Positions 48,803 to 58,888 of a stretch of DNA of 64,000 nt are shown one piece after another. The stretch comes from Fagopyrum homotropicum. Lineage: Eukaryota > Streptophyta > Magnoliopsida > Caryophyllales > Polygonaceae. A model generated the notes under the pieces. The model searched no databases. It was not told where the DNA came from and was given only the letters and a program-made list of their open reading frames with translations. Positions within the stretch are counted from its first letter, which is position 1, and every line of letters starts with the position of its first letter. The translations under genes and the position numbers were made by a program. Where the stretch lies: contig BSWB01000006.1 in assembly GCA_033239125.1 (NCBI GenBank), positions 119,520,242 through 119,584,241 on the forward strand, written 5' to 3'.

Positions 48803-48807
48803 AGAAG

Positions 48808-48872
48808 GTCCAACCTGATCATATCCCGGCTTGATATCGAGTTTATCGGAGAAAAAAAATCTGGATATTACA
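48808..48872 (-). mobile_element. LTR copy D, right end
   Basis: Sequence GTCCAACCTGATCATATCCC through CTGGATATTACA continues LTR copy D after the retrotransposon and its target duplication. The terminal ATTACA corresponds to the TGTAAT end of this LTR family. Confidence 0.55.
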
Positions 48873-50450
48873 GTGCGTGTGTGTGTGTTGGTTGCTTCAA
48901 GTGAAAAGGACTCTTATGAAGAGGAATGGTGCAAACTATGAGCCCACTAGATTATTATAAATTAATGGTTGAGATTAATCGGAAAGTGTTCAAGACGCAC
49001 TACATTAATAGTATAATAGGCAAAATAATGTAGTTCATTTTTTTGTGACAGTGTTGTTCATTTTTTGTCAACATGTTCTTTATTTTTTTAAAAGGTGTAG
49101 TATTCAACGTCCAATTAGATTAAATCATTTGAATACTTAATATTTTTATACATTTACATCGAAGTATAAACTATTTACCACTTTCACTAGTTATCCTCCT
49201 TCTAACTTGTTGACCATTTATAAAAATTTGGGTTATAACAAAAGTGAATGTTTTATTCTCTATCTTGTAAAGAATAAGTGTTTAGTTAAAAAAGATAAAT
49301 TATATGTTTATTTTAGGCCTTAAAAATCCATTTATTTCAAAGGCACAAGAGGAGTGCATATAAACTTGTTAATTTTTTTTATGTTCAATTGATTTGTGAA
49401 TGTGTGGCTTATTTTTTGTGGACGTGTACTTAGTTTTTTAAACCTTTAGTTCATTTCTTAAACATGAAATTCATTTTCCATACACACAGTGTTCATTTTT
49501 TTTATACAAATTATGTTCAATTTTTACATGTACCAAACCGTGAAAAAGACAAATGCAATCCCTAAATTAGTTGTAAACGGAGATTTATGTTCATTTTTTG
49601 CTTCATTGAGTTCAATTTTGCCACACATCTAATTCATTTTGTACAAACAATGTTAATTTTCATTTTTCTTATTGTTAATTAAAAATAATTATACGTAAAT
49701 TCATCTTCTCCCTTGTTGTGCTCCAATCTGTTTTAATTAGTTCATTTTTAGTTTTACTGAGTTTATTTTTTAGTTGTATTGAGTTCATTTTTCATATACA
49801 TTATGTTTATTTTCAGATTAAAATTTGGTTGGGACATTTTATCGAGCATATATCATGCATCCTTGTTTACCAATTACGAAAAAGTTAAATACATAATGAA
49901 ACTAGCATTGAAAAATCTTGCAAATAATCAACCACACGATTTAGGTTTCAATTATAGTTTATGAAAACAAAAAGAAGCTTAATCAATGTTATGAAACTTT
50001 TGTATAACCATACGATAATTATTTAACTATATTCGAAATTATTCAAAGTTGTTCCATTATTCAACTGTATTCTATAATTGTTTAAATATATGATCAATTG
50101 TTTAATTATGTTCGAAATTATTCAACTATATAGCCTAATTTGAACAATATTTCATACCATTAACAATCCATGATAGTCTCGAATGATTAACATGATTAAG
50201 TGCAAAAAATGATTACAGCAATAAATTTTGGCTTCATTCGGTTGGAGAAGGTTATTGTGGATGAAGTTGAAGTTGAAAATGGGAAATGAGAATGAAGTTG
50301 AAAGGAATGAAATAAATTATTTGATTTTTGTGTTTGTTGGAAAGGAAATTATAAGGGGTCGCAGGAGTTTATTTATGGGTAAAATTACCAAAATGAATAT
50401 ATGATAAAAAAAAAGGTAAGAAATGTACATGATTAGGTTTAATACTCAAA
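48873..50450 (+). repeat. Helitron-like repeat, copy 2
   Basis: From 48890 the text GTTGGTTGCTTCAAGTGAAAA and AAGTGTTCAAGACGCACTAC parallels copy 1 at 30137 onward. The interior (49020-49800) is made largely of loosely repeated GTTCATTTTT words, at least ten of them. The 5' tip of this copy lies left of LTR copy D (about 32060-32098). The 3' terminus is not resolved, and no helicase is encoded. Confidence 0.5.
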
Positions 50451-50722
50451 ATTAGCCACTTGTAAGGTTAACTTTTCAAACTCTATTATAATTATTTCTA
50501 TATACAATATAAGTTTGAATTTCCATTTGCAAAAATAATGGGCCTTCAATAGTTTTTCTTGTCCATTGAGCTATTTGACCCGCTTCCAACTGCTTCACCA
50601 GACTTCTTAGTGGCCCATTTTGCTTGTATAGGTGTGTTGGGCCGGAAGTTTTTCCCTTTATGACTCGCCGCTTCAACACGATAGCATATGTGGCTTCTCT
50701 CTTGCCTTCAACATGATGGCAT
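50451..50722. other. Short gap, nothing recognised
   Basis: No coding or repeat signal stands out; the sequence ATGATGGCATTTGTC / ATAACATATGTC with CTCTTGCCTTCAACA repeats twice near 50695-50770. Confidence 0.3.
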
Positions 50723-50782
50723 TTGTCTGTCTATCGCTTCTCTTGCCTTCAACACAATAACATATGTCTATCACTATTTCAT

Positions 50783-51010
50783 GTCAACCACGTATTCTCC
50801 GCCGTTTCTGATGTGAGCCCGCCGGACTTAAGCAACAAGAATGATGTGTCGGCACCTAGTTCTTCGTCACCTCTCACTCGAGCTAGAGCTCGCATGCTAG
50901 GACAAACCACATTGACCTATCATCCTTTCGGAGCTTCGACATGTGGAGACGACTATGATTGTCATTTGGTGAACATGCTTGAGGCGATTGAGGATTCCGG
51001 CTCACCTTAA
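50783..51010 (+). pseudogene. Probable C-terminal tail of a Ty3/gypsy polyprotein
   Basis: The plus frame contains SSSSPLTRARARMLGQTTLT and ends EAIEDSGSP before TAA. The box PLTRARARxL resembles the PxTRSRAKxL motif found near the end of many plant gypsy Gag-Pol proteins. No pol sequence is found immediately upstream, so it is a fragment. The LTR-like promoter that follows would fit the 3' LTR of that element. Alternative: a short leader ORF of the element downstream. Confidence 0.45.
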
Positions 51011-51019
51011 CATGGACCT

Positions 51020-52985
51020 TAGTTGTAATTTATTTGTTTGTAATATGTGGTCATGCTTGACTTTATTTCATGATATGATGCCCACTTTTGCATGATATTA
51101 TGGAATAATGAAGTTTGTTTAATACATGTGAAATAAAATGTTCACTTGTACTTAAACTAATCATTCAAGAAGGTTAATACCACATTTTATTGGATTTATT
51201 TTCTAGCCACGTTTTGTCCCTTTAAGCTCCCAAATGGCCGGCCATATTAATGATCTTAGGCCATTTGTTTGCTTGAATTTATATGGTGAAAATTCCTTTG
51301 ATTTCCCTTGTTTAAATTCCAAACTTTTGAGCTTGTACCCTTTAACTGTTGGGAGTTTGGTGTTGATTTTTCAGCCTATATAAGGCCTTTCCCACACCCT
51401 TTTCTAAGGGAACGAATTTGAGTGATTTTCAATCAAAAGTTGTGTTTTTACTTTGAAAAAAAAACAAACAAACCTAGAGACTAAGGTGAGAGGCCAAAGT
51501 TTCGAAACCCACAAGGTGAGAGGTTAAGTGGTGTCCTTACAGCGAGAGGCTAGGAGGACAAAGGAGATCCAATCCCGACGTGAGATTTCGAGGGAAAAGA
51601 TCACGAGCCAAGAAGATCCAAGGTGCGAGGCTGGACGATCCTTGCTCCCAATCACAAAAAAAATAAAAAAAAAAGAAGTGGACGGAAGGAACAACACCAG
51701 TGGATCCTCGCGTTCAACCGACGAAGAGCGCATCAAGTAGGATTAGAGTCCAACGGTGCGAGTTCCTCAAGCTTTCGGGGTACGAATTGTTTACCTAAAC
51801 TTGTTTTTAGTTTTTGAAATTTTGAGTGTTTTCCCCAAATTTTTGGTGCTTGCAATCTTCCTTCTTATGAGTCTTTAGAGAGATCTTTTGTTGGCCTTAC
51901 AAAAAACAGAAGTTATAGTATTTTCGACCAGACACATCCTTCAACAAAACAAAACAAAAGGTTCTAGTTTCGTGTTCTTATCCCTTTGTTAAAAAAAGCA
52001 AAGAAAACATATATCTATAACTCAGTAAAGTCGAGCTCTTAGTTGCTTCGTTTTTGTTATCGAAATAATCTTATGTTAGTGATATTTGAAGAAAGAAAGT
52101 TGTTTGAGCATTATCCTTGAGTTTTAGTTATCGATTTACCCTTGAGGGCTATCAATTTTGTTATCGAAATTATTCTTGAGCGTTCTAGCCAACCTAAACA
52201 CAACCCGCACGTTTTTGGGAAAACGCTTGTTGTTGCTTTGACTAACTACTTGTTAGAGACTAAGCAAATACTCGCCAGAAGGCTCGTATTTGTCGTAGTT
52301 TTTCTATCCATTGGTGTATGATTTTTCTGAGGTTCTCGTGTTGAAGTTATCTTGTTGAAGTTATATTGCATCTTAGAACACTTTGTTTGCCTAGTGCACT
52401 ATCTTAGGCTCTTGAGGAATTATTGTTACTAAGTGAACTATTTGAGTGGAGAGCATTGCTTAGTGTACTAGAAAACCTGAGGGAGAGCTTTGACTTGAAG
52501 CAAAGGAAAAGGGGAGTTGTGTGAATCAAACACTACCAAACACTTGAGTGAGTATGAGGTGAAATACACTTGAGAGAGGAGAGAGAGAGATGACGTTTTT
52601 TTCTCTAACCTTTTTCCCCTGAGTTTGTTTTGTGTGATAGGTGAATTTCAGTTGTCAAGGTTTTGTTACAAAGGTGAAGAAACTAGCCAAGGTGAAAAAC
52701 GGCCGGTTTTGCGGTTTTTGCGGAATACGGGCGTCCGAACTCAGAATTTCAATTGCCATACCTTTCCGAGAAAGGAAACGGGCCTCCGAGTCCCTCTCAC
52801 CTCTACGCCGTGACCAATAGACTTTTTTAGCCATTCGATACCGTTTCGGTCACGAAATCAGCATTTTTCCACTTTCGTTTTTGCCTTTGAGTTTCTTACT
52901 TTTGTATTTTACTTTGGTTTTGAGCACCCACTTGCTTGTTGTGGAATCAAAATGTGAACACTTGGTTTTGTTTGTATTTCTTGCT
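51020..52985 (+). other. LTR-like promoter and long leader of a gypsy element
   Basis: A TATA box in good context (CAGCCTATATAAGGCC, 51372-51387) is followed by about 1.6 kb of gene-free leader with repeated AAGGTGAGAGGC-like words near 51485-51550, leading to the gag at 52990. This is the normal order LTR-leader-gag, but I could not find paired LTR ends or a primer site, so borders are not given. Confidence 0.45.
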
Positions 52986-52989
52986 TGAT

Positions 52990-53811
52990 TTGTAATTCAA
53001 AACAGGGTGACAACCGTCAATGATAATGAGGGCAACCGAGCCGACCAACATCATGACAACATTGAAGCCCAACTAGTAGAGCTTCTAAGAAGATTACCTC
53101 CCCTCCACGTGAACAAAGTCAAGGAGGTAGAAACCAAGATCAACCCCGTCGAGGCCGAGGACGGACTGTGAATAGACATGCAAGCATAAACCAGGACAAA
53201 AACTAGGACAGAAATCGGGACTATAGTCAAGCTTCTCAACACAATGACTCAGACAATGAAAAAACCATGGTCACCGCAATCGGAGGCGTTACCATGGATC
53301 AAAAGTGGACGTTCCAAACTTTACCGGAACCGCAAATGTTGAGATCTACATTGATTGGGAGACTAAGCCCAAACAAGTCATCCATTATTATGATTTTAAC
53401 GAGTTTGAAAAGATTGAAACTGCTACTATTCACTTTATTAATTTTGCTCTAACTTGGTGGAAAGAAGAATTAGAATATGTGGAGGCACATCAAGAACCAC
53501 ACATCATCACTTGGTTTGAACTTCCTAGAAGGATGTGTGCTCGGTTCATACCTTCAGATTACAAGCAACAATTGTTGCTCAAACTTGAAAGGTTACGTCA
53601 AGGTAACCGCACTCCGGATGATTACCACAAAGAGTTGAGAACTCTCCTGCAAAGATCGGGAACTCGACAACCCGACAACTATATCCTAGCCAAATTTTTG
53701 TCTAGGCTTAACCTCGACGTGTCAGAAATAGTTGAACAACTCAAACACACAAGCCTTACTGATGTCCTTCACCATGCTACCCATGCCTATAATATTATCC
53801 AAAAAACGTAA
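52990..53811 (+). pseudogene. Ty3/gypsy gag
   Basis: The first part (NRADQHHDNIEAQLVELLRR) is followed after stops and frame changes by the retrotransposon gag domain from 53302: VDVPNFTGTANVEIYIDWET, FINFALTWWKEELEYVE, CARFIPSDYKQQLLLKLERL, then RQGNRTPDDYHKELRTLLQR and NYILAKFLSRLNLDVSEIVE. These are the standard helical blocks of plant gypsy gag (ALxWW, RFxPxxY, QGxxSVxEY). It stops at TAA 53809-53811 before any zinc knuckle; downstream sequence is unrelated. Confidence 0.82.
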
Positions 53812-54880
53812 GGCAACCGGGTCATCAAAAAGATGGACGAATCATGAATCCACCAAACTGTAAGAGCCTTAGTCTTAAGGTGATGCGAGAGAGCGCTGAG
53901 TGTGCAGGATTGGCCTAAACCGCCCATGCGGCTTGTAAAGGCCGCCCCTGCGACTGCCAGATCCGCCTCTACGGCCACCATCATCCGCCCTTGCGGTTTG
54001 TGGTGTGTTGCAGCCGATTTTATTGACCTTGGCTCGTGATTTTGGGAAGGCTTCTAATATAAGCTTCTTCCTTGCTTCATGTGGAGGGTTTCTCATCTCT
54101 CTCCAGCTCCATCTTCTCCCTCATGTTCTTCTTCTCTCTTTGGGATCTTCATCTTGATTTCCTTGCTCTTGTTGAGAGTTTTGAAGAGTGTTTGATGTTG
54201 GTTTGTTGATGATGTTGAGTGAGGACGTTGTTGTGCTTGTGTTGAGCCAGCCTTGAAGTTGTGGTGAGTGATTTCCTTGCTCCATCTTCTCCCTCATGTT
54301 CTTATTCTCTTCTTCTTCCCTCTTTGGGATCTTCATCTTGATTTCCTTGCTCTTGTTGAGAGTTTTAAAGAGTGTTTGATGTTGGTTTATTGGTGATGTT
54401 AAGTGAGGACGTTGTTGTGCTTGTGTTGAGCCAGCCTTGAAATTGTGGTGAGGTTTCTCCCTCTATTAGGTTACAGCTTGGTGAGTTCCTCTTTCATCTC
54501 TTCCTATCTTTCTTCCTTCTTTATTCTTTATTCTTTTCTTCTTTCCTAGCTTAGGATTCCACAAGATTGATCTTGTGGCAGCCTTCATAGGCTTTGTTTG
54601 ATATATATATATATATGTATGTATATGTATGTTTGGGGCTGCTAGCTGAAGAAGGTGAAAAGAAGATCGAGTGAAGAAGTAAAGAGAACCTAGAAGTGTG
54701 CATTTTGCACACCAACCGCCCCTGCGCCACCTTGAGACAGCCCCAACGCCGGCCAGTCGCCGCCCCTGCGCCTCCCTGCACCAGCCCTTGCTTTGCTCTT
54801 GGTTTGCAAGTGTGTCTTGATTCCGGGCTTGCCTTAGGATGACATTGCCCCTTCCTTTTCTAGTATGAGTGTGTAGTACC
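53812..54880 (+). other. Unassigned GC-richer interval with CCGCCCCTGCG words
   Basis: It lies between the gypsy gag and the copia pol. The word CCGCCCNTGCG occurs five times (53921, 53942, 53986, 54716, 54763), and a 173-bp tandem duplication is included. Minus-strand frames over it look like antisense shadows. It may be copia 5' sequence or an inserted repeat. Confidence 0.35.
54109..54452 (+). repeat. Tandem duplication, unit about 173 bp
   Basis: Unit 1 begins CCATCTTCTCCCTCATGTTC at 54109 and unit 2 at 54282; both run through CTTGCTCTTGTTGAGAGTTT, GAGGACGTTGTTGTGCTTGT and GAGCCAGCCTTGAA. Differences are few, including a 9-bp insertion in unit 2. Confidence 0.9.
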
Positions 54881-56535
54881 ATGCTACTCAAGTCCAAGGA
54901 GTGGAGGTAGGCCATACAGAACGAATACAATGCCCTTGTTGCCAACGCAACGTGGACTCTTGTGCCACCAAGATCAAGAACAAACATTGTCGGTAATAAA
55001 TGGTTCTATCGAGTTCAATACCTCCCATATAGCTCAGTTGAAAGGTTAAATGCTTGACTAGTAGCCAAAGGCTTTCACCAGTGGTTTGGCTGGGATTACA
55101 AGGAAACATTTTCTCCTGTAGTGAAGCACATGACTGTGAGAGTGGCGCTGTCAATTGTCGTCACAAATGAGTGGGTTTTACGTCAACTGGACGCCAACAA
55201 TGCATTCTTGTATGGTAGACTCAAGGAAGACGTGTACATGGTGCAATCACTGGGTTTTGTTGATGATTATCACCCAAAACATGTCTACAAACTCAGCAAG
55301 GCTATCTATGGGTTAAAGCAAGCCCCTTGGGGATGATATACTGCTCTCAAGGTATTTCTTCTCAACATAGGCTTCGTCAACTCCATCTCTAATGCTTCAC
55401 TATTCGTCTTCACCAAATCAGATTCTATTGTTTATCTCTTGGTCTATGTTGATGATATCATTGTAACTAGAAACTCTCAACCCCTTGTGTCACAAATGAT
55501 TGCTTGTCTGCCAACCAAATTCTCTGTCAAGGACTTGGGTAATCTAAGCTACTTTCTGGGAGTTGAAGTAATACCAACGCCCAAGGGAATCTTCTTGTTG
55601 CAGTAGAAGTACATTGATGATCTTCTTCAATGGTCGGGCATGGATCAAGCTTAAGCAGCTTCAACCCCTATGTCAACAACAGAAGATCTGTAGTGCAAAA
55701 GCAACTTAGTTCTCCCTTCTCCAACTGACTACCGCACCATTGTGGGCTCCCTTCAATACATATGCCTTACACGACCATATATTGGGTATATTGTCAACAA
55801 ACTCTTGCAATTTATGCACTTACCAAAGCTGGTTCACTGGACGGCATTAAAACGCTTACTAAGGTGCTTGTCTAGAACACTTTATCTTGGGGTTAACAAC
55901 TCTAGATCGAAATTATCCTCACTTCATGCTTTCTCCGATGCCGACTGGGCTGGGGACAAGAGTGATTACATTTCAACTACTGGTTACCTATTATTCTATG
56001 GTTGCAATCTCATTTCCTGGAGCTCCAAAAAACAAAAGACTATTGTTGGATCCTCTACCGAAGCAAAATACAAAGCTCTAGACGATCCAACGTCGGAAAT
56101 TGTTTCAACTACTGGTTACATATTGTTCTATGGTTGCAATCTCATTTCCTGGAGCTCCAGAAAACAAAAGACTGTTGTTAGATCCTCTACCAAAGCAAAC
56201 TACAAAGCTCTAGCCGATCCAACATCGGAAATTGTTTGGGTCAAGAATCTACTCAATGAGCTGAAAGTTGTTGTCATAGTTGTTCCTACAATCTATTGTG
56301 ACAATATGGGAGCTAAGAGTCTAAGTTCCAACCCAGTTTTCATTCTCGGTAGAAACATATTGCGTTAGCTTATCATTTCGTTCAGGAGCCGGTGCAACAA
56401 AGCCACCTTAGGGTGAGTTTTGTATCAACAAATGATCAGCTGGCTGACGTTCTGACTAAGCCATTACAAAGAGGCCGGTTTCAACAACTCATTTTCAAGT
56501 TACAGCTCAATAAATTTGCTTCACTTGAGAGGAGA
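54880..56535 (+). pseudogene. Ty1/copia pol (RT and RNase H), stop-ridden
   Basis: Plus-strand text in order: EWRQAIQNEYNALVANATWT, GNKWFYRVQY, VAKGFHQ, DYKETFSPVVKHMTVRVALS, LDANNAFLYGRLKEDVYM, AIYGLKQAP, LLVYVDDIIVT (RT catalytic YVDD), LSYFLGVEV, GSLQYICLTRPYIGYIVNKL, then RNase H with SDADWAGDKSDYISTTGYLL, SSTEAKYKAL and DQLADVLTKPLQRGRFQQL. Nonsense codons occur after ALYGLKQ-like APWG, at LLQ* near 55605, and elsewhere. Integrase and gag are absent. RNase H contains an internal 132-bp duplication. Dead element; expected product would be the copy-making enzyme of a copia retrotransposon. Confidence 0.92.
55971..56234 (+). repeat. 132-bp in-frame tandem duplication in copia RNase H
   Basis: Unit starts TTTCAACTACTGGTTAC at 55971 and again at 56103, a shift of exactly 132 bp (44 codons), so the frame is kept. 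Each unit carries GCNLISWSS-K-QKT-V-SST-A-YKAL. The copies differ at about ten positions, so the event is not very recent. Confidence 0.92.
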
Positions 56536-56735
56536 TATTAGGAAGACCGAGTCTTATTAACTAGGTTGTTATACTAATCTAGATTGTTATGCTAATCTAG
56601 GGTGTTATGATTCTTATCCTCTCTCATCTATCTCACAATGTATGAATAATACTCTCTACCTATCAATACAATAAGCTTGGTTATTCAACACTCTTATAAA
56701 AAGTTTTTCACTTTTCTCTAACATTTTTGTCGGGC
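56536..56735 (+). repeat. Possible copia 3' LTR
   Basis: The purine tract TTGAGAGGAGATAT (56525-56538) ends the pol region. The sequence after it, with the near repeat GTTATACTAATCTAG / GTTATGCTAATCTAG and a poly(A)-like CAATACAATAAGC, is typical of short copia LTRs. No 5' partner was found. Confidence 0.45.
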
Positions 56736-57321
56736 TTTCTTTCATTTTCTTACTTTTAGTATTATTATCATGTTTGCAACATATCGCATAACAGTATCAA
56801 TATATAAGAAGTGGTTGATTAGCTACCAAAGTTGGTCTGCAATAGCATGGGGTGAGTGCTGAATAATCTTGAATGTCTATTTACCGCAAGTATATTTCTA
56901 AAGGCCTTTGATACTCTTTATTCAGTTAAATTAAATGTTCTCTTGTTTCTAATTGTTACCTTTAAGTATTTCCCTTGTTAGCAAACATCAATATGTTCTG
57001 GATTGAAAATTGTTTCTAAACAGTTTGAATTTATGATATAATGTGTGCTTGTGGGGGACTATTGTTCCTCTGTAATGTGTCATAGCCATTATAGACAAGG
57101 ATGGTTGTAAAGAGAAGCTTCACAAAGGATCTATATTCTATATTAAAGTCAACGCATTTACTTCAATGTGGTTCATCCTTAACTATAATATGCCACATGT
57201 CATTTTTTTAGAATTTTGATTTTTTAAAAAAATTATGTATATAGTTGCCGTATGTATTAGAGTTAGTAATGTAATAATTATCCTAGATAAAACTTATACC
57301 AAAATAACTTTATACATAGTT

Positions 57322-57399
<78 letters not shown>

Positions 57400-57840
57400 T
57401 AAACATACTTTTTTTTAATATACGTATATATGGTAATGTGTTTGGATTTTATTAAAAAATGAAGAGCTTATTTTTATTAAACTTTTCTCAACTAAAGTGT
57501 TTTTTAAATAAAAATGGTGTAATGTGTTCCCCTATTTTTTTAATATATTAATATATTAAAATCACACATCTTAATAGTGAATGCTTTTCTTTTAATATAT
57601 TAAAACAAAATTTGTAGCCATCTTTCCATTTATAGGGTGTAAGTAATTTTTGACAAATGAAATAGTTGACTCTTTCTCCACAATCGAAAAACGCATACCA
57701 ATGCCATTTTTTTCAAAATCAGTTTTTCTCAATTTTTACAAAATTAATATCTCATTTCATCCTTTATATCTATAGTTGTTGTTTTTGGTTCTCTTATTAT
57801 CATAATCGAGTCTTCGTTGAGATTTGTTCTCTCTCTCTCC

Positions 57841-57871
<31 letters not shown>

Positions 57872-58880
57872 GGCAAAGCATTTTCTTGTATTTAGTTCAT
57901 CCTTGCCACATGACATTTTTTTAGAGTTTTTCTTTATTAATTAAATTAATTGATCTTCTTTCCTAATTTATCTTTTCAATTTTTATAAGGGAACCGTAAC
58001 ATTCTAGCAAATGAAAATGGGATTGTGAACCCTTTCATCTATTAATTTATTAATTAAATTAATTGATCTTCTTTTCCTATTTATTTTGGATGAGTTGGGT
58101 TAGTAGGCAACTTATGTAAAGGTGTGTACAAACTAGGCCCATTTTGTTTCTTGTTAACAAACTAGGCCCCCTCTATAATTTACAAAAAAGATTAATCAAA
58201 TAAATATATAGGATTCTATAGATTTGCTGAATAACCCTCTTTCCTAAATAGCCGTATTAATTAGCTTAATTAAACACATTAATATTTATTTCAGCCGTTA
58301 AATAAGGGAATAAGCGTTTAACAATTTCCATTAATTCATTGAATATCAATTAGACGATCGTTTGCAGAAGCATTCTGGATGTCATTGCTGCTTCATCCGA
58401 ATTTATGCTCTTGTGTTCTTCAACATTGAAGCTATTATTTCTCATCTTCATTCCTTCTTAATCGTTCGATAAAAGTCGATCAAATACATAAGGCGCTTGG
58501 ATTCAGAAACATATTGATTGTGTTCATCGGTTTTTTCATCCGAAAACCTATACGCCATTGTTGGTCCTTCATATCTACTCAGTATCATCGGTGGATATCG
58601 AGCATATACACAAGACGGTGGGATTCAACTACATATTGTTGTATTAATCAATAGATGCGTATGTACCACGTAATTTGTACTTGTCCGGCGTTTTTTGTGT
58701 TTTGTTTGAATTTACACCTACTTATTATTGGGTCGTGGTACAATGAAATATTCTCTGATGTGGGTATGATATGTAGTTGTCTTGTGTATTAAATATGTGA
58801 TTACGGTATGTAATATGTATGTACTGTAAATATGTTATTGTTGTTTATGCAATAGGTATGAGTACTGTATTCGTGATATT
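56736..58880. other. AT-rich gene-free interval with microsatellites
   Basis: A (TA)n tract of about 75 bp lies at 57325-57399 and a shorter one at 57841-57865. Two diverged copies of a segment containing TGCCACATGTCATTTTTTTAG occur at 57145-57215 and 57865-57925, and TTAATTAAATTAATTGATCTTCTT occurs at 57940 and 58050. The left end of the Mutator-like element should lie in the right half of this interval but could not be fixed. Confidence 0.5.
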
Positions 58881-58888
58881 CTATTAAG

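Larger units (their letters stand above)
34237..48807 (-). mobile_element. Complete-ended LTR retrotransposon (chromovirus-like), minus strand
   Basis: The 3' LTR is 34242-37006 and the 5' LTR is 42426-48802 (2.74 kb after removing the 3,637-bp CACTA insert), both TGTAATAACC...GTGTTACA on minus. AGAAG flanks the whole element (34237-34241 and 48803-48807), an exact 5-bp target duplication. The primer site TGGTATCAGAGC (tRNA-iMet type) is at 42422-42411, and a purine tract with AAGGGGGC at about 37018 adjoins the 3' LTR. The two LTRs are nearly identical over long stretches. The only host pol part seen is a chromodomain-like C-terminus; gag, protease, RT and most of integrase are missing or beyond recognition, so the element is non-autonomous. 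Confidence 0.9.

Noticed and set aside
54466..54987. Minus-strand frame of 173 codons
   Set aside because: It is antisense to the copia RT start, crosses a microsatellite and contains no recognisable domain.
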